Shown in pieces: positions 6,067-12,833 of a stretch of DNA of 12,833 bases (positions are counted from its first letter, which is position 1; every line of letters begins with the position of its first letter). A program made the position numbers and the translations under genes. The stretch lies in NCBI GenBank assembly GCA_020354085.1, contig CP070641.1, positions 88,949 to 101,781 of the forward strand, read 5' to 3'. The notes beneath the pieces are model-generated. The model saw only the letters and a list, made by a program, of their open reading frames with translations. It ran no database searches and had not been told where the DNA came from. The DNA is from Pseudomonadota bacterium (lineage in GTDB: Bacteria; Pseudomonadota; Gammaproteobacteria; Acidiferrobacterales; Sulfurifustaceae).

Positions 6067-6111
6067 CCCGACGTCGGGCGAGGCCGGAGCATACAACCGT
6101 CTCTCCGGCCT
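6067..6111. repeat. palindrome plus hairpin between methyltransferase and NTF2-like gene
   Basis: Four bases after the methyltransferase stop is the perfect 12-bp palindrome CCCGACGTCGGG (6067-6078). Three bases later begins a hairpin with a perfect 9-bp stem, AGGCCGGAG/CTCCGGCCT (6081-6089 and 6103-6111), and a 13-nt loop. The trailing sequence is TCGTTCGATCG, without a proper T-run, so at best this is a partial terminator or an attenuator. It could lower expression of the two downstream genes or protect the upstream mRNA 3' end. Confidence 0.5.
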
Positions 6112-6144
6112 TCGTTCGATCGACAGATCTTCACAGGAGACAAC

Positions 6145-6561
6145 ATGAACGCAATTGCGAAGGCCGTTACAACGCGGGAACAACACGCATTGAATATCTT
6201 CAATCGCCACGTGGCGGCATTCTTCGCGGGTAACCTCGATGCCGTACTGGACGATTTCGGCGAGGACTCGGTGGTCATCACGCCCGACGGCGTGTTCGAA
6301 GGCCGCGAGCAGATTCGCTCGGTCTACGAGGGCCTGCTGGCGGAGTTCGGCGTCATCGATCGCGGCGACTCGCCAGGAATCGTGGTGGACACGCTGCTGG
6401 CGCGCGACGACACGATCTTCATCACCTGGCACGCCGAGTCGAAGAGCCTGGTGTTTCCGTTCGGCACTGACACCTTTATCTGCAATGGCGACAGGTTCAC
6501 GCGCCAGTCAATCGCATTCTCTCCGCCGATCCCCAAGGAAGCGAACCCGCATGACCGGTAA
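6145..6561 (+). CDS. NTF2/SnoaL-like fold protein
   Basis: A soluble 138-residue protein of the NTF2-like superfamily (SnoaL/polyketide-cyclase-like, including small-molecule isomerases, cyclases and hydrolases). It shows the family order: a first helix with HVAAFFAGNLDAVLDDF (22-38), the strand DSVVITPDGVFEG (41-53), helix REQIRSVYEGLLAEF (54-68), then curved strands around TIFITWHAES (90-99) and FPFGTDTFICNGDR (104-117). Asp41, His96 and Asp109 are candidate pocket residues. AGGAG 5 nt before the ATG defines the start. The last 11 bp overlap the next methyltransferase gene, so the two are probably translated together. The activity cannot be assigned; an enzyme that prepares or rearranges a methyltransferase substrate is one option. 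Confidence 0.82.
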   Translation: MNAIAKAVTTREQHALNIFNRHVAAFFAGNLDAVLDDFGEDSVVITPDGVFEGREQIRSVYEGLLAEFGVIDRGDSPGIVVDTLLARDDTIFITWHAESKSLVFPFGTDTFICNGDRFTRQSIAFSPPIPKEANPHDR

Positions 6562-7339
6562 ACGCGTGAGGCCGGCCGAGGCCAGTCACGAACAGGTGGC
6601 GGCAAGCCTCACCTCATCCGTGTCAGTGCATTACGAGGATCTGCTCGCACCGGTATATGCGTGGATGATGGGCGGCGCGGAAGCCGCCATCGCGCGCGGC
6701 CGGGAGGAGCTGGCGCAAGCGGGCCTGCTGGATGGCCGCATCCGCTATGCGGTGGACCTGGGCGCCGGCTTCGGCATGCATTCCATTCCACTGGCGCAGA
6801 CCGGCGCCCGCATCCTCGCCATCGACTCCTCAGCGCTGCTGCTGAAGGAGCTGGACGCGCACGCAAGTGGTGCCGGGATCGTTTTGGCGCAGGACGACTT
6901 GCGCCGATTTGCGCGGCATCTTCACGACCGGCCCGATCTTGTCCTGTGCATGGGCGATACGCTTGCCCATCTTCCCGATCGATCCTCAGTGAGGAAACTG
7001 GTGACGACCGTCGCGGAGCGGCTCGCTCCGGACGGACGATTCCTGGTGTCGTTCCGGGATTACTCTGTCACGCGCGAAGGCACCGACCGATTCTTCTCCG
7101 TCCGCAGCGATGAACAAAGATTGCTAACCTGCTTTCTCGAGTTCGGTGCAGAGACGGTTCGCGTTCACGACATGCTGCACGAATTCCGCGAGGGCGCCTG
7201 GCAGATGCGCGTAAGCGCCTATCGCAAGCTGCGGCTTGCACCGCAGTGGGTCGAGGCGCAGTTCGAGCAGTGCGGCCTCACGGTCACCACAGTCGTCGGC
7301 CCACCCGGCATGGTTCGCTTCCTCGGCACGCGAGCCTGA
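6551..7339 (+). CDS. second class I SAM-dependent methyltransferase
   Basis: Soluble 262-residue enzyme. The frame is open farther upstream, but the chosen ATG (6551) fits best: AAGGAAG lies 9 nt before it and the product then begins where homology-like sequence begins. The start lies inside the NTF2-like gene, as ATGACCGGTAA. SAM motif I is AVDLGAGFGMHSIPLA (67-82), the acidic residue is Asp92 (AIDSSALLL), and the active-site strand DLVLCMGDTLAHL (129-141) is followed by LAPDGRFLVSFRDYS (158-172). An N-terminal helix HYEDLLAPVYAWMMGG (27-42) carries aromatic residues that may cap the acceptor. The sequence differs clearly from the first methyltransferase, so this is not a recent duplicate. 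The acceptor is unknown. The gene ends the cassette and converges on yhhJ. Confidence 0.88.
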   Translation: MTGKRVRPAEASHEQVAASLTSSVSVHYEDLLAPVYAWMMGGAEAAIARGREELAQAGLLDGRIRYAVDLGAGFGMHSIPLAQTGARILAIDSSALLLKELDAHASGAGIVLAQDDLRRFARHLHDRPDLVLCMGDTLAHLPDRSSVRKLVTTVAERLAPDGRFLVSFRDYSVTREGTDRFFSVRSDEQRLLTCFLEFGAETVRVHDMLHEFREGAWQMRVSAYRKLRLAPQWVEAQFEQCGLTVTTVVGPPGMVRFLGTRA

Positions 7340-7495
7340 GGATAGCGTCTGTCCGTTTCCGGCAACAAGGCGCGCGCGGCGGCGGCGTCGGTACGTGGCA
7401 GAGTCGGGGTTTGCGGGGTTTTCATCGCGGTACGCCGAGCGAATTTGGAGTTGCCCTGGCAAGGTCGAAATGTCTGCGGCGCATTCAGGATAGCG
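7339..7495. repeat. 9-bp direct repeat AGGATAGCG bounding the convergent gap
   Basis: AGGATAGCG occurs at 7339-7347, touching the methyltransferase stop, and again at 7487-7495, at the YhhJ stop codon. The 145 bp between the two convergent genes lies almost exactly between the copies. No gene, strong terminator or inverted ends are seen inside. It may be a scar (9 bp is a common target-duplication length for insertion sequences) or chance. Confidence 0.35.
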
Positions 7496-8606
7496 CCACC
7501 GTGCGCCGGAATCGCGCCAGCGCCGCGGCGAAAAATGCCGCGCCGATGATCAAATTGGACAGCAGTTGCGGCCATACGACATCAAGTCCGGCGCCGCGGA
7601 ACAGCACCGCCTGGGCGAGGCTCACGAAGTGCGTGGTCGGTGTCGCCAGCATGACGGTCTGCACCGCGAGCGGCATGCTCTCGGTCGGAGCGTTGGCGCC
7701 GGACAGCATGGTGAGCGGTACCACTACCAGGATCATGAGCAGCGCGAACTGCGGCATGGAGCGCGCCACGGTGGCGAGCAGGATGCCGAGCGCGGTAGTC
7801 GAGAACAGGTGCAGCGCGGCGGCCAGCAGGAACAGCGACACCGAGCCGGCGATCGGCATGGCGAGCGCGCCGTGTACGACGATCGTGAGCGAGGCCGTCG
7901 CCACTGCCAGCACCACGAGGCCGTTAGCCCAGACCTTGGCGGCCATGATCTGAAACGGCGTGAGCGGCATCACCAATAGATGTTCGAGCGTGCCGTGCTC
8001 GCGCTCGCGGATCAGCGCCGCCCCGGCCAGGATGATCGACAGCATGGTGATCTGGTTGACCAGTTCCATGGCGCCCCAGAACCACACGCCATTGAGGTTG
8101 GGGTTGTACTGCATGCGGGTGGCGAGCCGGATCGGCAGCGGCGGATCGCCGCGGTAACCTTGCACGAAGCGTGTCACTTCGTCGGTGACAATGTTCTGGA
8201 TGTAGCCGGCGCCGATGAAGGCCTCGTTCATGCGCGTGGCGTCGATGTTGAGCTGGATCGCCGGGTGCTTGCCGGCCAGCACGTCGCGCTGGAAATTGAC
8301 CGGGACGTGCAGCGTGAAGGTGTAAAGGCCGGCGTCGAGGCCGGGATCGACGTCGGCGAACCCGATCAGCTTGGGTGGCAGGAACTCCGGCGGACGCAGC
8401 GCGCCGAGCAGCCGCTGCGACAGCGGTGAACGGTCCTCGTCGACCACCGCCACCGAGGCGTTGCGCAGCTCGGTCGACTGGCTGTTGGCGGCTTCGTAGA
8501 GGCCAAGCGAGAATGACCAAATCAAGAAGAACAGCAGCACCTTGTCGAACCACAGGCTGCGCATCTCCTTGACCCCCAGCTGCAAGATGTTGGCGAGGCG
8601 CTGCAC
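7485..8606 (-). CDS. yhhJ: ABC-2 type exporter permease, YhhJ/YbhR family
   Basis: Inner-membrane permease of 373 residues, the standard YhhJ length. It starts at GTG, with AGGAG 7 nt upstream and 1 bp after the RbbA stop. Topology is ABC-2: one helix at about residues 22-40, a large periplasmic domain (about 41-175) containing the VAVVDEDRSPLSQRLLGAL region, then a cluster of five helices from about 180 to 368. The loop IREREHGTLEHLLVMPLTP (199-217) is the ABC-2 cytoplasmic coupling motif. Residues AMPIAGS (249-255) and VPLTMLSGANAP (296-307) mark later helix ends. It would pair with the permease half of RbbA to make the membrane channel. The substrate is unknown; YbhFSR relatives export drugs and cations. 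Confidence 0.92.
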   Translation of the reverse strand: MQRLANILQLGVKEMRSLWFDKVLLFFLIWSFSLGLYEAANSQSTELRNASVAVVDEDRSPLSQRLLGALRPPEFLPPKLIGFADVDPGLDAGLYTFTLHVPVNFQRDVLAGKHPAIQLNIDATRMNEAFIGAGYIQNIVTDEVTRFVQGYRGDPPLPIRLATRMQYNPNLNGVWFWGAMELVNQITMLSIILAGAALIREREHGTLEHLLVMPLTPFQIMAAKVWANGLVVLAVATASLTIVVHGALAMPIAGSVSLFLLAAALHLFSTTALGILLATVARSMPQFALLMILVVVPLTMLSGANAPTESMPLAVQTVMLATPTTHFVSLAQAVLFRGAGLDVVWPQLLSNLIIGAAFFAAALARFRRTVALS

Positions 8607-8607
8607 G

Positions 8608-11334
8608 TCACTTCTCCTGCTTGCGCAGCAGCACCGTGCACAGCAAGGTCATGGCCGGTACGAACAGCGCCAGTGCCGTGAACTGCTCGGCGAGATCAGC
8701 GAAGCCGAGCGCCTTGCCGAAGGTGCCTTGGCTGATGACCAGGAAATGGGTGGTGGGGTAAATCTTGGAGAACACCGCGGCCCCGCCCTCCAGCGCCGAC
8801 ACCGAGGAGGTGAACCCGGAGAACGCGAACGCCGGGGTGATGGTGGCGATGACGGTGCCGAAGACCGCCGCCACCTGCGAGCGGGTGAAGGTCGACATCA
8901 GGAGACCCAGGCCGCTGGTCGCGGTGACGTACAGCAGCGCGCCGACGGTGATGGCCGCGAAGCTGCCCTTGAGCTGCACGCCGAACAGCGACACCGACAG
9001 CGCCAGCAGTCCAAGAAAGCCGATCATGCTCATGGCGACATACGGCAGCTGTTTGCCGAGCAGGAATTCCAGCCGGGTCATGGGCGTGACGTACAGATTG
9101 GTGATCGAGCCCAACTCTTTTTCACGCACCACCCCGAGTGCGGTCAGCATCGCCGGGATAAAGACCAGCAAGATGGCGATCATGCCCGGCACCATGGCGT
9201 TGAAGCTTTCGAAGTCCTGGTTGTAACGGTAGCGCGCCTCAATGGTGGCGGCGGCCGTGGGCGAGGTGACCCCATGGCGGGTGGCGAGATCGTTCAGATA
9301 CTGGTAGTGCAGGCCCTGCACATAGCCGCGGATGGTCTCGGCGCGAAACGGCATGGCGCCGTCAATCCACATACCGATCTCGGGCGAGCGGCCGCGCCGC
9401 AGATCGGCGCCGTAACCGGGCGGGATTTCGATCGCGAGGCTCAGTTCGGCGCTGCGCATGCGCCGGTCAAGCCCGGCCTGATCGTAGAGCGGCGGGCGTG
9501 CGAGGAAGTAACGCGATCCCGCAATGTTCTGCACGTAGTCGCGGCTCTCCGGCGTCTGGTCGCGGTCGAGCGCCGCGAAGCGCAGCTTGTCGACGTCGTA
9601 GGTCATGCCGTAGCTGAGCAGCACCATAAGCAGCACCGAGCCGAACAGCGCGAAGGTGAGCCGGATCGGATCGCGCCACAGTTCCAGGGTTTCGCGGCGC
9701 GCCACGCCAAGCAGTCGCATCAAGCGGAATCCGCCGCGCGCCGGCTTGGCAGTCGGCATCTTTGTAGGCGTGGCCGCCGCGGCTGCGTCCGGTTCCTTGC
9801 CGCCGGCCTCTTCCAGATAAGCGATGAAGGTCTCTTCCAGGGTGGCCGCGCCGCGCGAGTGCTTGAGCGCCGCGGGCGTGTCGCTGGCCAGCACCTTGCC
9901 GGCGTGCATCAGCGAGATGCGGTCGCAGCGCTCCGCCTCGTTCATGAAGTGCGTGGAAATGAAAATCGTCACGCCTTGTCGCCGCGAGATGTCGAGCAGC
10001 AGTTCCCAGAAACCGTCGCGCGCCACCGGATCGACCCCCGAGGTCGGTTCGTCGAGGATCAGCATCTCCGGCTTGTGCACCATGGCGACCGCCAGCGACA
10101 GCCGCTGGCGGATGCCGAGCGGAAGTGAGGCGGCCAACGCATCGGCGTGCGCAGCGAGATCGAAGCGCTCGATCAATTCGGCGACGCGCGGCATGACCTG
10201 GACGTGCGGCAGATGAAACAGACGCGCATGCAGCACCAGGTTCTGGCGCACGGTTAGCTCCGAGTACAACGAAAACGCCTGAGTCATGTAGCCGACCCGT
10301 TTGCGGGTGGCGAGGTCGTGCGGATCGACGGCCTGGCCGAACAGCTTGGCGTCGCCGGCGCTCGGTGGCAACAGGCCGGTGAGCATCTTCATGGTGGTGG
10401 TCTTGCCGCAGCCGTTTGAGCCGAGAAAACCGAAGATCTCGCCCCGCTCGATGCGGAAGCTCACGCGATCGACCGCGGTGAAGTCGCCGAAGCGCATGGT
10501 GAGCCCCTCGGCCTCGATCGCCGGCGCGCCGCCGGTTTCCATTTCACGCGGCGGCACCGTGACTGCGCGATGGCCGGCGCGCTGCGCCTCGGGCAGTAGC
10601 GCGATAAAGGCGGCGTCGAGGTAGGCGGCGCCGGTGCGCGCCTTGAGATCGGCCGGGCTGCCAGTGGCCAATACCTTGCCGACGTTCATCGCCACCAGCC
10701 AGTCGAAGCGCTCGGCCTCCTCCATGTAGGCGGTGGCAACGATCACGCTCATGTTCTTGCGGCGCGCGCGCAGCCGGTCGATCAATTCCCAGAACTGGCG
10801 GCGCGACAGCGGGTCGACGCCGGTGGTTGGTTCGTCGAGGATCAGCAAGTCGGGATCGTGAATCAGCGCGCAACACAGGCCGAGCTTCTGCTTCATGCCG
10901 CCGGACAGCTTGGCCGCCGGCCGGTCGCGAAATGGCGTCAGCCCGGTACTGTGCAACAACTCGTCGATGCGCGCGGCACGCTCGGCGCGCCCCTGACCGA
11001 ACAGCCGACCGAAGTAGTCGACGTTGTCGAACACCGACAGCGTGGCGTAGAGGTTGCGCCCCAGGCCCTGCGGCATGTAGGCGATGCGCGGCGAGATCTG
11101 ATTGCGGTAACGGGCGCGGCGCATGTTGCCACCGAACACCTCGACCGTACCGGTCTGCAGGCGGCGCGCGCCGCTCACCAGCGCGAGCAAGCTCGATTTG
11201 CCCACACCGTCCGGGCCGATCAACCCGACGCGACAACCAGCAGGAATGTCGAGCGAGACGTCATCGAGCGCCTTAACCTTGCGGTAACGGTGGCTGACGC
11301 CGGCAAGGCGCGCGACGGGCTCCGCCGCGCTCAT
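8608..11334 (-). CDS. rbbA: RbbA/YhiH-type fused ABC exporter (two ATPases plus ABC-2 permease)
   Basis: A 908-residue fusion that drives export with YhhJ; E. coli RbbA was described as a ribosome-associated ATPase. The start used overlaps the adaptor stop as ATGA and is 11 codons inside the longest frame. First ATPase: Walker A GPDGVGKSS (40-48), Q-loop Gln89, signature LSGGM (143-147), Walker B LLILDEP (163-169). Its switch-His position is Ala202 (ATAYMEEAE). Second ATPase: Walker A GSNGCGKTT (305-313), signature degenerate as LPLGIRQ (404-410), Walker B LILDEP (425-430), switch His462. A linker rich in Ala and Pro (about 510-535) leads to an ABC-2 permease: one helix near 560-578, a periplasmic domain to about 710, then helices from about 715 to 902 with motif VVREKELGSITNLYVTPMTR (736-755). 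Confidence 0.93.
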   Translation of the reverse strand: MSAAEPVARLAGVSHRYRKVKALDDVSLDIPAGCRVGLIGPDGVGKSSLLALVSGARRLQTGTVEVFGGNMRRARYRNQISPRIAYMPQGLGRNLYATLSVFDNVDYFGRLFGQGRAERAARIDELLHSTGLTPFRDRPAAKLSGGMKQKLGLCCALIHDPDLLILDEPTTGVDPLSRRQFWELIDRLRARRKNMSVIVATAYMEEAERFDWLVAMNVGKVLATGSPADLKARTGAAYLDAAFIALLPEAQRAGHRAVTVPPREMETGGAPAIEAEGLTMRFGDFTAVDRVSFRIERGEIFGFLGSNGCGKTTTMKMLTGLLPPSAGDAKLFGQAVDPHDLATRKRVGYMTQAFSLYSELTVRQNLVLHARLFHLPHVQVMPRVAELIERFDLAAHADALAASLPLGIRQRLSLAVAMVHKPEMLILDEPTSGVDPVARDGFWELLLDISRRQGVTIFISTHFMNEAERCDRISLMHAGKVLASDTPAALKHSRGAATLEETFIAYLEEAGGKEPDAAAAATPTKMPTAKPARGGFRLMRLLGVARRETLELWRDPIRLTFALFGSVLLMVLLSYGMTYDVDKLRFAALDRDQTPESRDYVQNIAGSRYFLARPPLYDQAGLDRRMRSAELSLAIEIPPGYGADLRRGRSPEIGMWIDGAMPFRAETIRGYVQGLHYQYLNDLATRHGVTSPTAAATIEARYRYNQDFESFNAMVPGMIAILLVFIPAMLTALGVVREKELGSITNLYVTPMTRLEFLLGKQLPYVAMSMIGFLGLLALSVSLFGVQLKGSFAAITVGALLYVTATSGLGLLMSTFTRSQVAAVFGTVIATITPAFAFSGFTSSVSALEGGAAVFSKIYPTTHFLVISQGTFGKALGFADLAEQFTALALFVPAMTLLCTVLLRKQEK

Positions 11335-12320
11335 GGCGGCAGCCGCACCTGCAGCTTTTCGGGCCACGCGACATCGGTGCCGAGCCGCACGTAGGCCACG
11401 CCCGGCACGCCGGTCTTCATGATCGCACGGTGCTTGGCGAGCAGCGCCGGATCGATGCGCACCTTGACGCGGAACATGAGCTTCTCGCGCTCGGTGCGGG
11501 TCTCGACCTCCTTCGGCGTGAATTGCGCCTCGGGCGAGACGAACGACACCGCAGCCGGAATGACGTAATCGGGGATGGCGTCGAGCACGATGCGTGCTTC
11601 ATCATTGATACGCAAGCGTCCCGCCTGAAGCGTCGGCAGAAAGATGGTCATGTAAGCGTCAGTCAGATCCAGCACCGTGAACACCTTGCCGCCGGCCGGC
11701 AATACCTCGCCCGGCTCGGCCAAGCGGTACAGCACGCGACCGGCGAGCGGCGTCTTGAGGGCGCTGTCGTCTACGCGCGTGCGCACCGATTCGACCCGTG
11801 CTTTGGCGGCCTCAATCGCCGCCTCGGCGAGCGCCAGCTCGGCCTCGGCCGCGGCGCGCGCCGCCTGTGCGGTCTGCACCGTGGTTTCGCTGCGCTGCAA
11901 CTGCTCGATCGGGATGTTCTGGTTCTCGTACAGCTCGCGCGAGCGCGCTAGATTCTTCTCCGCCAAGGCGACTTCGCTCTTGCGCTGCGTGATTACCGCG
12001 GCCGCGGCAGCGCGTTGTTTTTGTGCCTGCTGGACCAAGGCCTGCGCCTGATGCAGTTCGGCTTCGAGCTCGCGCACGTCGATCTGCGCCAGCACCTGGC
12101 CGGCCGTCACATCTTCACCTTCCTTGACATTGACCGCGGCGAGCCGTCCCGGGAATTTGGTCGTGATATTGACCGCAGTCGCTTCCAATCGCCCGTTTCC
12201 GGAGGCGATGCCTTTCGGCAGCCCGGGCTCTTGCAGGTACTGCCAGGCGAACACGGCGAGCACGGTAGCCAGCGCCATGACTCCTGCGATCACCAACCTC
12301 TTCTTGTTGATTTCGATCAT
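11331..12320 (-). CDS. yhiI: HlyD-family membrane-fusion protein, YhiI-like
   Basis: Periplasmic adaptor of 329 residues linking the inner-membrane ABC exporter to the outer-membrane channel. A single N-terminal anchor (about residues 9-27) is followed by the first half of the lipoyl domain (GRLEATAVNITTKFPGRL, 43-60, and VNVKEGEDVTAGQVLAQIDV, 63-82). A long alpha-helical hairpin, Ala/Glu/Gln-rich coiled coil, occupies about 84-182 with its turn near NQNIPIEQ (133-140). The lipoyl domain closes with LKTPLAGRVLYRLAEPGEVL (188-207), then beta-barrel regions run to the C terminus. Length and layout match YhiI/YbhG. AGGAG 9 nt before the ATG supports the start. It lies 15 bp after the TolC-like gene, and its TGA overlaps the rbbA ATG. 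Confidence 0.93.
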   Translation of the reverse strand: MIEINKKRLVIAGVMALATVLAVFAWQYLQEPGLPKGIASGNGRLEATAVNITTKFPGRLAAVNVKEGEDVTAGQVLAQIDVRELEAELHQAQALVQQAQKQRAAAAAVITQRKSEVALAEKNLARSRELYENQNIPIEQLQRSETTVQTAQAARAAAEAELALAEAAIEAAKARVESVRTRVDDSALKTPLAGRVLYRLAEPGEVLPAGGKVFTVLDLTDAYMTIFLPTLQAGRLRINDEARIVLDAIPDYVIPAAVSFVSPEAQFTPKEVETRTEREKLMFRVKVRIDPALLAKHRAIMKTGVPGVAYVRLGTDVAWPEKLQVRLPP

Positions 12321-12335
12321 GGCTCGACGCTCCTG

Positions 12336-12833
12336 TCAGCGTTGTGGTACTGGCACGCCGCGCTCGGTGAAATAACGCTCCACGCGCGCGAACCAGTCCG
12401 CCTGATCCGCCGGTGTCAGAAAGAAATCAAAGCGTGCCGCGGCGCGCTCGACATCCATCAGATCGCGCACGAAGTCGTACACCGCGGTCGCGGCGCGCAA
12501 GTGGGCGATGAGCGCGGCGCTCTGGGCATCCAGCAGATCAAGAATCGACAACGTGCCACGCGAGTAGGCATCACGCACCACGTCGAGATTGCTCTGCGCG
12601 GCGTCGGCCGCCGCATGCGACAGGCGGATGGCCGTGTACGCGCTGCGCGCGGCGTACAGCGTGGCACGCACGCGCTGCTCGACGCGTTCCGCGACGGCCT
12701 GACGCTGCAATCGCAACCCGCCCAGTTCCTCGTAGGCCTTTTGTTTCTGCGCGCTGCGCGCGCCGCTGGTGAACAGCGGAAATGACAGCTGCAGGCTCAC
12801 CGTCGTCTCGGTGTCGTCGATGCCCGGCAGTAG
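12336..12833 (-). CDS. TolC-family outer-membrane efflux protein, C-terminal part
   Basis: Outer-membrane channel protein cut by the window edge; 165 C-terminal residues are visible and the start lies outside. The frame is open to the edge and begins LLPGIDDTETTVSLQLSFPL. It contains the second OEP repeat: a beta segment (SLQLSFPLFTSGARS), a long periplasmic helix (about residues 27-100) and the typical turn AYSRGTLSILDLLDAQSAAL (99-118). The C-terminal tail is ERYFTERGVPVPQR. TolC-type channels trimerise and connect with the HlyD adaptor. It is the first gene seen in the minus-strand export operon, so any promoter lies outside the window. Confidence 0.9.
   Translation of the reverse strand, partial: LLPGIDDTETTVSLQLSFPLFTSGARSAQKQKAYEELGGLRLQRQAVAERVEQRVRATLYAARSAYTAIRLSHAAADAAQSNLDVVRDAYSRGTLSILDLLDAQSAALIAHLRAATAVYDFVRDLMDVERAAARFDFFLTPADQADWFARVERYFTERGVPVPQR

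Noticed and set aside
6239..6550. N-terminal extension of the second methyltransferase
   Set aside because: The extra 104 codons lie inside the NTF2-like gene in another frame and are Arg/Ser-rich shadow sequence; the internal ATG at 6551 has AAGGAAG and fits the domain start.
7340..7484. Bidirectional terminator between the convergent genes
   Set aside because: I looked for a GC stem with a T-run on either strand and found none; G-rich and T-rich patches are present but do not pair.
7219..7575. Minus-strand open frame across the convergent gap
   Set aside because: It overlaps the ends of both the methyltransferase and yhhJ genes, and its only internal ATG in the gap has no ribosome-binding site.
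8542..10128. Plus-strand open frame of 528 codons opposite yhhJ and rbbA
   Set aside because: It crosses the junction of two certain genes, with Gln/His/Arg-rich shadow composition; no family is recognised.
11335..11367. Longer start for the RbbA-like fusion
   Set aside because: The extra 11 residues overlap the adaptor gene and lack a ribosome-binding site; the ATG at 11334 forms an ATGA junction with the adaptor stop.

Overview
The window is 12.8 kb of GC-rich DNA with tightly packed genes, bacterial ribosome-binding sites (AGGAG/GGAGGA) and typical proteobacterial families: an RbbA/YhhJ exporter, an AraC regulator with a cupin-type sensor half, and an FNR/ANR-type operator. A Beta- or Gammaproteobacterium is the best guess. 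No rRNA, tRNA, CRISPR array, integrase or transposase was seen, so genus and replicon type cannot be fixed.

Region 1 (1-2822, minus strand) is a binding-protein-dependent ABC importer of the ferric-iron/polyamine/phosphonate superfamily. Transcription runs from a secreted solute-binding protein (1821-2822), through an ATPase with a TOBE tail (610-1692), to a permease that leaves the window (1-597). A 14-bp sequence matching the FNR/ANR consensus perfectly lies at 2962-2975, about 146 bp upstream of the binding-protein start. It sits at class II spacing from a weak -10, so oxygen-responsive control is likely. The substrate cannot be read from the sequence; the adjacent tyrosine pair of classical ferric-binding proteins is missing.

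Region 2 (2823-3185) is non-coding and holds the importer promoter and a perfect 9-bp inverted repeat. Region 3 (3186-4730, minus strand) has an AraC-family regulator, a possible 44-residue ORF and a small four-helix membrane protein.

Region 4 (4900-7339, plus strand) is divergent from the AraC gene. It is a four-gene cassette: a 77-residue protein that resembles an HMA (ferredoxin-like) domain but has no cysteine, a class I SAM methyltransferase, an NTF2/SnoaL-like protein and a second, different SAM methyltransferase. The last two genes overlap by 11 bp. The 169-bp divergent gap carries direct and inverted repeats and two TTGACA hexamers facing the AraC gene. I do not recognise this set as a characterised pathway, and it is the best candidate for an undescribed system here.

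Region 5 (7485-12833, minus strand) is a compact export operon: a TolC-family outer-membrane protein (partial), a HlyD/YhiI-like adaptor, a double-ATPase/permease fusion of the RbbA (YhiH) type and the ABC-2 permease YhhJ. Gaps are 15 bp, a 4-bp ATGA overlap and 1 bp, so translation is probably coupled. Together the products would form a trans-envelope ABC-2 exporter. The fused ATPase has one canonical and one degenerate predicted ATP site.
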